Of a stretch of 64,000 nt of DNA, positions 1 to 10,081 are shown one piece after another. The stretch is taken from assembly GCA_948474755.1 (NCBI GenBank), contig CAOLHI010000149.1, positions 620,001 to 684,000 of the forward strand, in the 5' to 3' direction. The translations under genes and the position numbers were made by a program. Below the pieces are notes generated by a model. It saw only the letters and a program-made list of their open reading frames with translations. It searched no databases and was not told where the DNA came from. The DNA is from Ctenosaura bakeri. Taxonomy: Eukaryota > Chordata > Lepidosauria > Squamata > Iguanidae. How positions within the stretch are numbered: position 1 is the first letter of the stretch; each line of letters begins with the position of its first letter.

Positions 1-867
1 TACACATGAACGTCCTTCCTTGTTCTTTAAAACTAAAGTGTCTCCCTCAAATAGTACAAAGCAAGAAATCAACTGCTGGTAAAAACTGAGAGTGCAAAGC
101 ACAGGAAGCAAAGAAAATGATATGGGGAAGGACTTCAGTGGGTTGTGAGGAGCTTGCATGTAGCAATTTGCCAAAGGAAAAAAGAAAAGAAATGAAGCCA
201 AATATAAGCAAATCTAAAACGATTGTAAACAATCCCTTTAAAAGCCATCTCTGGTGGCTGAGTGCTATCAAGGCTGCAACCAACAGAAAGAAGCTAAGTA
301 ACAAATGGGAAGTATTGAAATACCAAGGGAGAGAGAAGTACAACAGACAGAATTCTGTATCAGCTACTACAGTCCTCCCTCCACATATGTAGGTTTTACC
401 TTTGCAGATTTAATTATTTGTGAAGCACACACTTGCTTTCCCACCTCACCCCCACCCCCATTCTCCTCCTCCCATTTCCTTGAGTCCCTCACCCTTGGCT
501 TGTGAAGCTTGTGTTTAAAATGGATGTTTTTTTTTTCCTTTTTGGTGAGCAAAGCCTCCCCTCTACTGTTGGAGGTGTCTCCTCTCTGTGGCTGGCTGCA
601 CATTCTGCTGTTTAGTGGCTGCTGATTGGCCAGGTGCCATCTTTGCTCCTACCCTTCCCCTCTGGGAGGAATCTGCTTTCCTAAGATGGTGATTGGAAGT
701 AGCTAGAATGCCAGAACTCACCACTCTGTTCTTCTCCATCTGAGGGGAAAGTACCAGTAAGCCCTTTAATTTGTCTTTTTTCTCCCCCCAGGAGTGCTGG
801 GGCTGGAGGCAAGGGTATGGGGGGAGCTCTGTAGGGGAATGGGAGGGTGATTGTGGGGGGAGTTATT
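1..867. other. Unannotated stretch, no recognisable gene
   Basis: No conserved protein, splice-flanked exon or known repeat is recognised. Both strands show only short open frames with no family resemblance. Positions 431-480 form a pyrimidine-rich tract on the plus strand. The right end runs into the tail of a Tigger-like element. Confidence 0.5.
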
Positions 868-932
868 TGCGGTTTCTCCACTTTATAAGGGTTCTGCACC
901 CCAAACCCTCACAAATGTGGAGGGGCCATTGT
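868..932. mobile_element. Pogo/Tigger-like DNA transposon, 3' terminal fragment
   Basis: The segment ends in a degenerate GTGGAGGGGCCATTGTA, which resembles the inverted right end of elements whose left end reads TA-CAGTTGGCCCTCCA (compare 14237-14516). It is preceded by the typical run 'ccccaaaccctcacaaatg'. The left end was not located, so the element is either truncated or its 5' part has diverged beyond recognition. Confidence 0.5.
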
Positions 933-1103
933 AGTTAAGGATACTTAACTAAGTAAGCTTTCCTGGCCCAAAACCCTCAAACCTGACAGGAATATCACTC
1001 ATCTATGCTCCAATTGCTGGAAGAATGGACCTCCTTCTCCCCATAACTAGATCCTTGATAAAGTAGGTTGCAGAGAAATGTGATTTAAATATTGGCAATA
1101 ATT

Positions 1104-1300
1104 TATTGTTGTTGTGTGCCTTCAAGTCATTTCCAACATATAGTCACCCTAAGGTGAACCTATCATGGGATTTTCTCAGGCTGAGAGTGTGTGATATGCC
1201 CAAGGTCACCCAGTGGCTTTCCATGACAGTGGAGAATCCATCCATCATCTCCATGGTTGTAGTCCAACACTCAAACAACTACACCACACTGGCTCTCTGG
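1104..1300 (-). mobile_element. tRNA-derived SINE with Bov-B-like tail (Sauria SINE type)
   Basis: Read on the minus strand this has the tRNA-like head (gagccagtgtggtgtagttg, ggactac), the unique body, and a tail ending in ttgaaggcacacaacaacaa. That tail resembles the 3' end of Bov-B LINEs, whose machinery is known to mobilise Sauria SINEs. The copy carries an internal deletion in the body: the stretch reading 'ttcttggcaagatttgttcag' in fuller copies is missing. Confidence 0.75.
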
Positions 1301-1345
1301 CAACAGTTTAGTTCTCCTCCAATATTCCCTTTTTTTGGTATGTTT

Positions 1346-1440
1346 TTAGCTGCATTGTTTTTAAATTGTAGCCGCTTTGACTCCCAGTTTTGGGAGAAAG
1401 GTGGGATATAAATAAATATATTAATAATGACAATGATAAT
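1346..1440 (+). mobile_element. L2-like LINE 3' tail
   Basis: The sequence has the usual end of squamate L2-like LINEs: a 'gccgctttgactccc' block, then 'gggagaaaggtgggatataaataaa' split over a short AT-rich tail. No coding part is attached. Confidence 0.5.
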
Positions 1441-1480
1441 CCTTAGCAGGCATTGGAGCAGGATGAGGTATCATAAAAAT

Positions 1481-1948
1481 CCATCAAGTGGGAAGAAGGT
1501 ACCTGTCAAACCCCAATTTTCAGTTGCAGCTATCCCCTCCTAGCATAGCTATTGTCTTGCCAGTGGAGGTGATGGAGTATAGAGGAGCACGTGCTGGTGG
1601 TTCCACATCCCTTTCCCCTGCCAGCACTGGCAAAACAGTAGCCATATTGGGAGGAAACAGCTGCAAGTAAAAACTGTTGTTTGAAAGGTACCTTTTATCC
1701 CGCTTGATGGAGCTTTATAACTCATCCTGCCCCAACATGTACCTTTATGCCACTTGACAGAGTTTTGTAGTATCTTGTCCTTCTCCAAGTTTTGTTAAGG
1801 ATTAAAGTTACAGGTACTCATCTCAAAATCACTCTGGTAACTCTAGATAGGGTGGATTTGGCAACCTGATCTCATAATTCCTTTTTTGCTTTTTTTTATA
1901 AACAACCTTAAAACACTAAAACACTTTTTAACTAGTACAACTCTGAAT
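1481..1948. other. Unannotated stretch
   Basis: No gene or known repeat is recognised. The stretch contains an imperfect inverted pair around 1495-1560 and 1560-1760 ('accttttatcccgcttgatgg' type sequence), which could be a decayed foldback element, but I cannot define its ends. Confidence 0.35.
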
Positions 1949-2622
1949 GGGAGCCAGCATGGTCTAGTGGTATAGAATCACGGAGTTGGAAGAGACCACA
2001 GGGGCCATCGAGTCCAACCCCCTGCCATGGAGGAACACACATGAAAGCATTCCCAACAGATGGCCATCCAGCCTCTGTTTAAAAACCTCCAAAGAAGGAG
2101 ACTTCACCACACTCTGAGCCAGCATATTCCACAGCTGAACAGTTCTGATCATCAGGAAGTTCTTCCTGAGGTTTCAGTAGAATCTCTTTTCATGTAGTTT
2201 GAATCCATTGCTCCTTGTCCTAGTTTCTGGAGCAGTGGAAAACAAGTCTGTTCCCTCTTCGATATGACAGTCTTTCAAATATTTGAACATAGCTACCATG
2301 TTCCCTTATAACCTTTTCTTCTGCAAACTAAACATACTCAGCTCCCTAAGCTGCTCCTCATAGTGCATGGCTTCCAGACCTTCCACCATTTTGGTCACCC
2401 TCCCCTGAACATGTTCCAGACAGTATGAGCATTGGACTATGAGTATTCCTGCCATGGAAACCCACTGGGTGACTTTGGGCAAGTCACACTTTCTCGGCCT
2501 CACAGGAAGGCAAAGGCAATCCCCTACTGAACAAATCTTGCCAAGAAAACCCTGTAATAGGTTTGCCTTTGAGGTACCAAAAGTCAGAAATGACTTGAAG
2601 GTATGCAGCAACAGCAACAACT
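1949..2622 (+). mobile_element. Sauria-type SINE split by a CR1 insertion
   Basis: The head of the SINE (gggagccagcatggtctagt) is at 1949-1973. Its continuation (gagcattggactatgag through the body to ttgaaggtatgcagcaacag) is at 2429-2622. The intervening 1973-2420 is an antisense CR1. Joining the flanks gives a near-normal SINE, so the CR1 landed in an already resident SINE. Short similar sequences (agtggta and cagtatg) border the insert and may be a decayed target duplication. Confidence 0.75.
1973..2420 (-). mobile_element. CR1 LINE, 5'-truncated 3' end
   Basis: On the minus strand the order is: the end of the reverse-transcriptase frame (versions of [19 protein letters not shown] at about residues near 2310-2400), the CR1 3' UTR (aacttcctgatgatcagaac, ggaggtttttaaacagaggc, ggccatctgttgggaatgc), and the terminal ggttggactcgatggcccct...ctctatgattct-type end. 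This is a typical 5'-truncated sauropsid CR1. The coding remnant has no start and is too short to function. Confidence 0.85.
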
Positions 2623-4408
2623 TTAATGGCAAGCCAGACTTCAGCCACAATAAACCAAAGCCATCTCCTGTAGACAAGCAATGGGAATCCACTCATTGTT
2701 TTTGCTTTGAAATCCGTCATTTCAATTGATGTGAATTAGTTGCAACAGAAGGTCTGCCCAGGCAAGAGTATCCAAACCACAAGGTTCATTCCCATATTTA
2801 TCTGCAGAATCCCAAGTAAATAGCTGCTCTATATGAATTTCAATAAGGCACAGTTGAAAATTATTACCTGTAACTGTCTACGTTTGCTTTCTTTGTTGAC
2901 TGAGGAGATAAGTTTTAGCCTAAAGCTGGCGTGACTCAAATATTGAATAAATACATTGAGTTAACTGGAGCACACAAGCCTGCTGCTTCTTTGATACAGA
3001 ATTCCCAGCCATAACCTGATATGTATTTAGGCTAATGGAAATCACACTGGATTTTGAGGAGGATGAGAAATGAATCCTGGCACTGTATGGAGATTAAAAC
3101 ACATACTGCAGACAGGCAAGTGCAAATGTCTAAGAACTTCCATGCAAGACTACAGAATAGCCAGGCAAACAGCTACCTAGGAGATGGGTTTTTTCTCATG
3201 ACTGGTAGATAAAAATACAGTAGTTATCTTTCACATGATTTGCTTGGGTGGCTAGATTAGCAAAGTGGAGATCTCCTTCCTTCCTTCCTTTCAAGCATTG
3301 GCATAATGTACCACCCAAGCTTGGTAAAATGACCTTTTAGTTACCACTGCTAAAGGGAGCCAAAGAAGAGATGGACCCTCCAGTGATTTTACCTCACAAG
3401 GTGAGGTCTGTCTCTCAGGACTGGTTAAGGCGTCCAATTACAGATTGCCTACCCTCCAACTTTTCACAGTTTAAAGCCAGGGCCTATGTTGTCAAGCAAC
3501 ATCAGAGTGTGGTCAAGATGGCAAAACTTATTGATGGAAGAACACATTTGATAGGAAAGGGTGCAGCAGTTTACTTTTTCCTGAGCCTATTGGAAAAAGC
3601 AAGATTCCATCCTCTCCTCTCTCTGCAGCACTGAGTTAACTGAATGTCGACTATGTTTGCACTTTGAATTTGGTTTACAACAACTGGTGTTGGATGGAGA
3701 CAAAGGTGGGAAAAGTATGAGTAGAAACTGGAACATTTTAAAAGCAGCTGAAAAAGTAGGATGACAGAGGATTAATTGGGACCACCCCCATCAAATCAGA
3801 AAGCTGTTGGTCATTCACCAGGTGTACGGTAGTCATGGAGCCCCTCCTCTGCTGTGGTTCCTATCTCACAACCCTTGCTGGTAATTGTATTAGAGAACTC
3901 CTTTAGGTAACCCACCACATAGGGTCTTTTCTGCTCCATGTCTTTTTTAGTGTGATGGTAGCTTTGTACATGTAATGGCTTTCAAAGGTTTTGATCTGAT
4001 AAACTTCTTGGTGACAGCTCCTGGTCTGGGGAGTGGTCTGGAAGGCCCAGCTTCTCTTTGCTTTTTCATTGATGCCAATTTCCTTGCCACTCTCCTCCTG
4101 TAGGCCCAGTTCACACCAGTACTCAGAGGCGGAGAGCAAGATGAATGGGAGAGAGATGCTACTGGTCCCTGCCATTATTCACTCATTCACATGGACAAAG
4201 CTGGTATCATCCTAGTGCTAAGGGAATGCATGGCTTTTCATTAAAACTTTTGGGACCCTGAGTTGGGGTTGTAGTTTTACTGCTCTAACTTACTTTAATT
4301 GTCTGGTTTTAGCTTTCCAAATGGTGTAATGTGAGTTTTTGCTATACCATTGATTAATTAATTCATCTGATCAATCAATTAGCTAATTAATTTCCCCTTT
4401 CTCCCAAA
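2623..4408. other. Unannotated stretch
   Basis: I see no gene and no repeat family I can name. A short (TTCC)4 run lies at 3279-3292. Open frames such as 3371-3634 lack any recognisable domain. Confidence 0.4.
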
Positions 4409-4609
4409 GGCCTTTCCATACTACACTGTTATAGTGCTGTTGTTCCACTTTCAACATCCTGTGGACTCCTGGTCTTTGCAGTTAAGGGAGGGGTATTTAG
4501 AATTCTCAGTCAGAGAGCTCTTTGGCCTCAGTAAACTACAAATCCCAGAATTCCACAGGATGTTGAAAGTGGAATAATGGCACTATAACAGTGTAGTGCA
4601 TAAAGGCCC
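4409..4609. mobile_element. Foldback inverted-repeat element, family F (copy 1)
   Basis: About 201 bp that can pair with itself along almost its whole length. The left arm (ctacactgttatagtgct, ccactttcaacatcctgtgg, aatcctggggttt-like) is mirrored by the right arm (ccacaggatgttgaaagtgg, agcactataacagtgtagtg). The termini read GGCCTTTCC and GGAAAGGCC-like. No coding capacity. It is one of nine copies in this window. Confidence 0.85.
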
Positions 4610-4912
4610 TTTGACTCAAGGTTGCTCACAAGTAAATTAAAACAAGGTACATGAATTTAAAACTATCAATAAAAAGATTTTTAAAACAATTAAATAAGCT
4701 ATCCTGTTAAAACATCAATATATTCAATTGCTAAGAAATGATTTAAAACTATGACAAAGTATATATAAAAAAGTAGTATACATACCCATTAAAGCCCTTT
4801 CCACATATCCTATCATTTTCTGTGGTTTAAATTGGTTAAACTACTTTTATTGTATGACACCCTGAGATTGAGAAGAAAAGTGAGATATAACTCTTTCAAT
4901 AAAATAAAATAG
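4610..4912. mobile_element. LINE 3'-tail fragments (L2-like), both orientations
   Basis: The sequence 4612-4680 (caaggttgctcacaag, attaaaacaaggtac) resembles the antisense 3' end of L2-like LINEs. The sequence 4856-4912 (caccctgagattgagaagaa, then aataaaataaaatag) resembles a sense 3' end. The pieces between them are AT-rich and not assignable. Confidence 0.4.
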
Positions 4913-5186
4913 TGAACAGATAGAAGCATTGAAGAAATGTTATAGCTTAGGTGTGGAACTGTAAAACTCAGCAGTGTCCTCTGTTGGAACATGGTACTAC
5001 ATCTGAAGGAGTGGCTTTATATCCATGAAAGCTCAGGCAAAAATAAAAAATAAATAAACCAGTTACTCTTAAAAAGTGCTGCACATGAGTCTTGAAGATA
5101 CTGCCACCTTTCTTTCCCCTCTGCTTTCTCCTTTTTATGCTGCAGGAGACTAACATGGCTACTTCTCTGAAAGCTGTTGTAAGATG

Positions 5187-5388
5187 GGCCATTTCAGCAC
5201 TACGCTGTTATAGTGTTCTTATTCCACTTTCAACATCCTGTGGCATTCTGGGGTTTGTAGTTTACTGAGACCCAAGAACTCTCTGGCTGAGAATTCTAAA
5301 GGCCCCTCCCTAAACTGCAAACCCCAGGATTCCATAGGATCTTGAAAGTGGAATAATGGAACTATAATAGTGTACTGCAGAAATGGCT
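5187..5388. mobile_element. Foldback inverted-repeat element, family F (copy 2)
   Basis: Same structure as 4409-4609: terminus GGGCCATTTCAGCAC on the left and TGCAGAAATGGC on the right, with arms ccactttcaacatcctgtgg and its inverted partner aggatcttgaaagtggaata. The centre is ctctggctgagaattctaaa. Length 202 bp. Confidence 0.85.
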
Positions 5389-5512
5389 GTCAATACATGC
5401 CCATGACACTAGAGAAACCACTAGCGTCAGTGGTTCTCAACCTTCCTAATGCCGCGACTCCTTAATACAGTTCCTCATGTTGTGGTGACCCCCAACCATA
5501 AAATCATTTTCG

Positions 5513-5560
5513 TTATTTATTTATTTATTTATTTATTTAGTTAGTTAGTTAGTTAGTTAT
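5513..5560 (+). repeat. Compound microsatellite (TTTA)n(TTAG)n
   Basis: About six TTTA units pass directly into about five TTAG units. It sits inside the SPIN-like element shortly after its left conserved block, so it probably arose from an A/T-rich run within that element. Confidence 0.9.
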
Positions 5561-6000
5561 TTCCAACATCAAATAGATTAGAAACACTGCCCTAAATCAC
5601 TGCTCTGGATAGACTTCTAATGCCTAAAAACTGGTAACCCTCCCCCTTTTTTTAAGCACAGAAAGCGTCCATCAATGCCAGAATTAAGACAGTAGTTCTC
5701 GTTCTGAATGTTGGGTTTCCACAGTTCAAAAAGCCAGTCACTCCCAAAGGCAATGCCGAAACAGCCCACATTTTACATGAGGGGAGGGAGGAAAGGACAG
5801 GGAGAGAGGAAAGATGGCAGCGGCATAAGCAGACGTGTTTTGTTTCACTCCCTCCCTTCCTCCCTCCCTTAAAGGGAGTGCGGATGCTGAACATACAAAA
5901 AGCGGGGAATGCAAGACAGTCAGAGCGAAGAACACAACACGTGCATGTGGCAAGCGCCAAGGGTCCATGCACAACAAAAGTGAGAGGAGAAAGTCATCCT

Positions 6001-6077
6001 GGCTATTTCTGCACTAGACTGTTATAGCACTATTATTCCTCTTTCACCATCCTATGGAATCCTTGGGTTTGCAGTTT
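6001..6077. mobile_element. Foldback element, family F (copy 3, left half only)
   Basis: Starts with GGCTATTTCTGCACTAGACT and runs through the left arm to ccttgggtttgcagttt, then stops. The right arm is absent. It lies within the SPIN-like hAT, so either it inserted there and lost its right arm, or it was captured by the hAT. Confidence 0.7.
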
Positions 6078-6212
6078 GAACCCCAGCGCAGGGGTCTCAG
6101 AAGCACTGCTCCCATTGGCTGTGAGGCCACCTTCTTTTAAAAGGGGGGGGCAGGATTGAGGAGTGGCGACCCCTGTGAAATGGTCCTTCGACCCCCAGGT
6201 TGAGAACCACTG

Positions 6213-6589
6213 CTCTACATCATAATATAGTCACAGCATTTGTAGAACTGTCTTCAAAACTGACTTTACAGCTTCCATTTTTGTCTTGCCAGGTCTTCTG
6301 TATCAGGCATGCTGGACAGAACTTGTAGAGCACATGTTAGTTACTCCTTTAAATGCTGAACGACACCGCATGGAAAATATCCCAAACTGTCAATAGCTAG
6401 ATGCTGGTATATATTAACTCTAAAAGCATGGTTGAGTTTCATATATGGAAGTCCAACATCTAAGCCAAACATCAAGAACTAAATAGAGGAATGCTTGGAC
6501 TGGAAACCCACCTCAGAAATACTCAGGAAGTATTAAGAAGTTGTTGTTGTTGCTGAAGCTAGTATTGTTTTCCCCTCCTCCTCCTCCTC
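6213..6589. other. Unannotated stretch
   Basis: No gene or named repeat is recognised. A short (CTC)n run is at 6573-6593. Confidence 0.4.
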
Positions 6590-6727
6590 CTCCCCCCCAT
6601 ATCCCACCTTTTCCCCAATACTTGAACTCAAAGTGGCTTACAAACTATTAAAACCAGTACAGATTAAAAACATACAAGAACATCAATTATATACATATAA
6701 TAATATTTATATATATCGACACACATA
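6590..6727 (-). mobile_element. LINE 3' tail, antisense (L2-like)
   Basis: The order 'atcccaccttttccccaata', 'actcaaagtggcttacaaac', then a degenerate AT-rich ladder is the antisense of the common squamate LINE 3' end. No coding part is attached. Confidence 0.45.
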
Positions 6728-6919
6728 GGCTATTTCCACCCTACACTGTTATAGTGCTATTATTTTACTTTCAACATCCTGCAGAATTCTGGGGTTTGTA
6801 GTTTCCTGAGGCCAAAGAGCTCTCTGGCTGAGAATCCTCCCTAAACTGCAAACCCTAGGATTCCACAGAATGTTGAAAGTAGAATAATAGCACTATAACA
6901 GTGTAGTGCAGAAATGGCC
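6728..6919. mobile_element. Foldback inverted-repeat element, family F (copy 4)
   Basis: Termini GGCTATTTCCACCCTACACTG and its near inverse ending TGCAGAAATGGCC. Both arms are present (actttcaacatcctgcagaa versus acagaatgttgaaagtagaa). Flanking trinucleotides are ATA and GTA, a possible imperfect 3-bp duplication. Length 192 bp. Confidence 0.85.
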
Positions 6920-7078
6920 GTACACATTCCAAAAAATCTATAGAGTTAAAAACATTAAAAGGCAAAATACCACAAAAAGAGAGAGTTCTAAAGTGTGGGA
7001 GCAGCAGAAGGCCCTCTCCATAGTCCCCACCAAACATTCCTAAGAGAGTAGTGGAATAAAGAGAAGGACTTTGCAGTT

Positions 7079-7306
7079 TATACTGTCAAGTCTTTTCTGT
7101 CTCATGATGTCCCTAAAGTAAATCTATCATGGGGTTTTCTTGTCAAGATTTGTTCAGTAGAGGTTTGTCTTAGCCTTCTTCTGAGGCTGAGACAGTGTGA
7201 CTTTCCCAGTGTCACCCAGTAGAGTTCCATGGCTGAGTGGGGATTTGAACCCTGATTTCCAGAATCATAGTCCAATGCTCAGACCACTGTGCTATGCTGG
7301 CTCTCA
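7079..7306 (-). mobile_element. Sauria-type SINE, nearly full length
   Basis: On the minus strand: head gagagccagcatagcacagt, B-box-like ggttcaaatcc region, body ggaactctactgggtgacac, and Bov-B-like tail ending near agacttgacagtat. It keeps the internal aacaaatcttgacaagaaaa block that some other copies have lost. Confidence 0.75.
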
Positions 7307-8457
7307 GAAGAATATCTGGAGAAAGTTAAACTTCAATATTTATTGGGGAAAATTTGAAGAACTTTTGGAGAGGCCTCCTCCCTTTCACTCTTACAGGACC
7401 TCAGAAAGGCCAGAATTCTGTTGGAGCCCTACAATAGTGTATAAATGGTTGTACTGGTAGTTGCACTTTCTCAGAGGTGCCATAATGGTACTTTCCCAAT
7501 TGTTCTGCCAACATCTCTTTCCTTCTCATTATTGATAATGCATGAGAAACTCTTCAACCATTGCATGACACATGAGCCGGCATCTTTCACTCAATCAGCC
7601 ATGCAACTGTGGCTTCCAGTGTAGCTCTGCAGGTGCGTACAGGATGTTGTACAAACCTGGTGTATATTTTTGGCTTTAGCCCCTTTAACATACACTGCAG
7701 TCATTTTTATACCTTGACACTCTGCATTTAGTCTGATTTAAGACCTCCGTTTAGCCCTCAGTTATTACCAAAAAAAAAAAAAAAGCCATCATTTTAAATA
7801 TTGCAACCTTTGGTTCTGCTTGTCACACGTATTAGAAAGCCTCGCAGCTCATTACAGAGGTGACAAATGAAGCTATGGTTGGCGGGCCGTGGACTTTGAA
7901 TCGCTCATTGACCTCCACTGCTTTTCCCTGCAAAGAACCAAAATGTGCAGATGACAAGCTCTGTCAGGTTCCTGTTGAGTTTAATTGGTATGTTCATTCC
8001 AAGTGAAGCTGGTAACAGAACCCGCTGACTTGGTTTTGTCTAAAAAATAAAACAGAAATAAAAATGAACATGCTTTATCTGCTATGGTGTGATAGTTTGC
8101 TCATGATTATCACTCAAGAAACCACAGTTCCAGAACCCAATAGTCAAAATGAGAAAGTAGATGGGCCTTCCACTTTAAAATAGTTTTCTGAACATTTCCA
8201 ATCTTAAAAGGTCCATATCAGCTGCAGAGTTTTCCAAAATCATTCCTCAGAGAAGCACTCATCTACAGAGGAGTCCCCAGCAAATTGTTCATGGCCATGC
8301 AAATGATTCTGGGAAGCTTCAGGAGCATGCACTCCGACCTGGGCTGGAATCCTGTTGGTGTCATGTAAGCTCTCATACATATACAGGCTGCAACCTGATA
8401 TTCCTTCCACATATGCTACTCAAGCACTATACAATGGCCTTGCAGAATAGCAACTGT
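7307..8457. other. Low-repeat stretch with a possible conserved non-coding block
   Basis: No gene and no transposon recognised. The part 7740-8060 is repeat-free and of balanced composition, keeps several CpGs, and has no open frame of interest. A poly(A) run of 14 is at 7771-7784. This could be a conserved regulatory block, but sequence alone cannot show conservation. Confidence 0.35.
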
Positions 8458-8956
8458 GGCCATTTCCGCACAAGGGAATTAAAACAGCACAGTGCGTCCT
8501 TTCACGGAGGTTGTCTGCACCTTGGAGCGGACTAGGTCCGGACTACTTACCTCAGATCCACACCTCAGTCCGCTCCGAAACGCCTCCAACTGGTCCTCCA
8601 GTGCTCTTTTTAAAGAATGGTAGAAAACCCTTCTTTAATTTTTCAGAGCGCACCATTGCGTACCTGCTCCCTTGTGCAGATTCTCAGGCTCACACCAATG
8701 CGAGCCTGTGATCTGCGGAGGGCGGGCTTTAGGTGTGGCGAGGTTCATGGTTGGTTGGGACCCACGAACAACTGGAAGCTGCCATTTTCGAAGCTGGAGC
8801 AGTGCGGATCTAAGACCTCGCACTGCTCCAATTCACCCTGGACTAGACGAGGAGCCCTGTGGAAGGGCTTAAGGGACAGTGCGCATTGGTCCGTGCCCAA
8901 AAAGATCCCATAAGTACCGGCACAGAGCGATTCCCTCACCTTGTGCGGAAATGGCC
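8458..8956 (+). mobile_element. 499-bp TIR element, family G (copy 1)
   Basis: The left terminus GGCCATTTCCGCACAAGG is matched by the inverted right terminus CCTTGTGCGGAAATGGCC, a perfect 18-bp inverted repeat. The interior is GC- and CpG-richer than its surroundings and has no transposase. It is collinear, in reverse, with 58062-58560, which is also exactly 499 bp. Shared blocks include gttgtctgcaccttggascg and the gctgccattttcgaag region. Flanking trinucleotides TGT and ATT do not match. Strand is arbitrary. Confidence 0.85.
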
Positions 8957-9185
8957 ATTGTGTAGCACATAGGTGCCTTTGTTGAATTCACAATACTAAA
9001 TGCACAACTGCAATCAAAAGTACAGGATGCAGCACCATGATGCACAAGGCACTATCCCAGCGTGCAATGCAAAATGTACCACTTGTAAAGACAAGGCACA
9101 GATGAACATGCTGTCTGTCCACTTCTGCTGCTTTCAGCAGGATGTGTCTATTGTGCAATGGTAATTTTTTGGCACCACATATGTA

Positions 9186-9547
9186 CAATCATCCCTCCAC
9201 ATTCACTAGGGTTAGGGGCACAGGACCCTCGTGAAAGTGAAAAAAAATGAATAACCCTAGGCCTTCCCAAACCATATTTAACACACAAAAAAACTATGAT
9301 CACCATATTCAACCCACCATGGATTCCTTTGAGGCATCAGGGTTCCTTCCCAAGGCAGAATTGGTGGCTGGTGGGGCTTACTGCCACCTCCACTGCTGCC
9401 CCACACCATTTTTGATAGGGACTTACTAGCCTTATTTGCAATTTCTCAGTCTCATGAGGTGTAGGGTAGGCAGCAGAGGTGACAGCAAATAATCCGTGAA
9501 TAATCAAATCCGCAAAAGTGAAACCTGCAAATGTGGAGGTCTGACTG
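9186..9547. mobile_element. Pogo/Tigger-like non-autonomous element
   Basis: Left end caatcatccctccacattca and right end tgcaaatgtggaggtctgac-TG are inverted. Subterminal sequence (aatcaaatccgcaaaagtga) is typical of MER2/Tigger-like MITEs, which duplicate TA. The TA duplication is degraded here. The interior has no transposase frame. Confidence 0.65.
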
Positions 9548-9890
9548 AAGTATGACTTATTTATGCATATTTAACAGAATGCAAGCCACAGATCGACTTT
9601 TTGGGCATTCTGCTATGCCTTTTCTCAGCCCATGGTTATATAAATTGTGTAAGTTGCATGTAAGTAACTATTGACTTAAATCCTATTGTTGGCACAACTA
9701 TCCTGTGTGTATGAATGCAGGTTTTTCCTATTCAAACAAAATGTTGGCTCTCAGCTGTTTTGAATTCATCGTCTGTGCTGAGCCAGGTGGCTACAGGTTC
9801 AAATCCTTAGCAAATGACCTTAGGCTAGTTACTATATCCCAGATTAGACAGATGCTTGGGATTGTTGTGGGGACAGACTAGGGCCATTTC
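9548..9890. other. Unannotated stretch
   Basis: A weak SINE-like trace (ctgtgctgagccaggtggct through gcaaatgaccttaggctagt) lies at about 9770-9870, and could be a very old tRNA-derived SINE fragment. Nothing else is recognised. Confidence 0.35.
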
Positions 9891-10081
9891 CGCAGTACAG
9901 TGTTAAACTGCTGCTATTCCACTTTCAACGCCCTGTGGAATTCTGAGGTTTGTAGTTTACTGAGACCAAAGAGCTCTTTGACTGAGAATTTGAAGTGCCC
10001 TTCCCTAAACTACAAACCCCAGAATTCCATAGGAGGTTGATAGTGGAATAGCAGCACTTTAACACTATAGTGCGGAAAGAA
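9891..10081. mobile_element. Foldback inverted-repeat element, family F (copy 5)
   Basis: Left terminus GGGCCATTTCCGCAGTACAG; right terminus CACTATAGTGCGGAAAG. Arms ccactttcaacgccctgtgg and ccataggaggttgatagtgg pair. This copy keeps 'cgc' in both termini, like families G and H. Confidence 0.8.

Larger units (their letters stand above)
5428..6212. mobile_element. hAT (Charlie/SPIN-like) non-autonomous element
   Basis: The left end reads CAGTGGTTCTCAACCTTCC, followed by atgccgcgactccttaatac and gttgtggtgacccccaacc. The right end reads cgacccccaggttgagaacc-ACTG, the inverse of the left. These are hallmarks of SPIN/OposCharlie-type hAT MITEs, a group known from horizontal transfer among tetrapods. 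The 8-bp flanks (actagcgt and ctctacat) do not match, so either the duplication has decayed or the element is composite. A half foldback element lies inside at 6001-6077, and a compound microsatellite at 5513-5560. Internal open frames are not transposase. Confidence 0.75.

Noticed and set aside
1949..2560. tRNA gene suggested by A/B-box-like sequence
   Set aside because: The tRNA-like head is part of a repeated SINE with a Bov-B-like tail. The cloverleaf is not maintained. The same applies to the other SINE heads.
4409..4609. Candidate microRNA precursor from the long hairpin
   Set aside because: The hairpin is explained by a repeated foldback transposon. No evidence of a defined precursor length or conserved mature arm.
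5652..5977. Overlapping 79- and 106-codon frames (minus)
   Set aside because: They fall inside the SPIN-like hAT interior, do not resemble hAT transposase, and are low in complexity.
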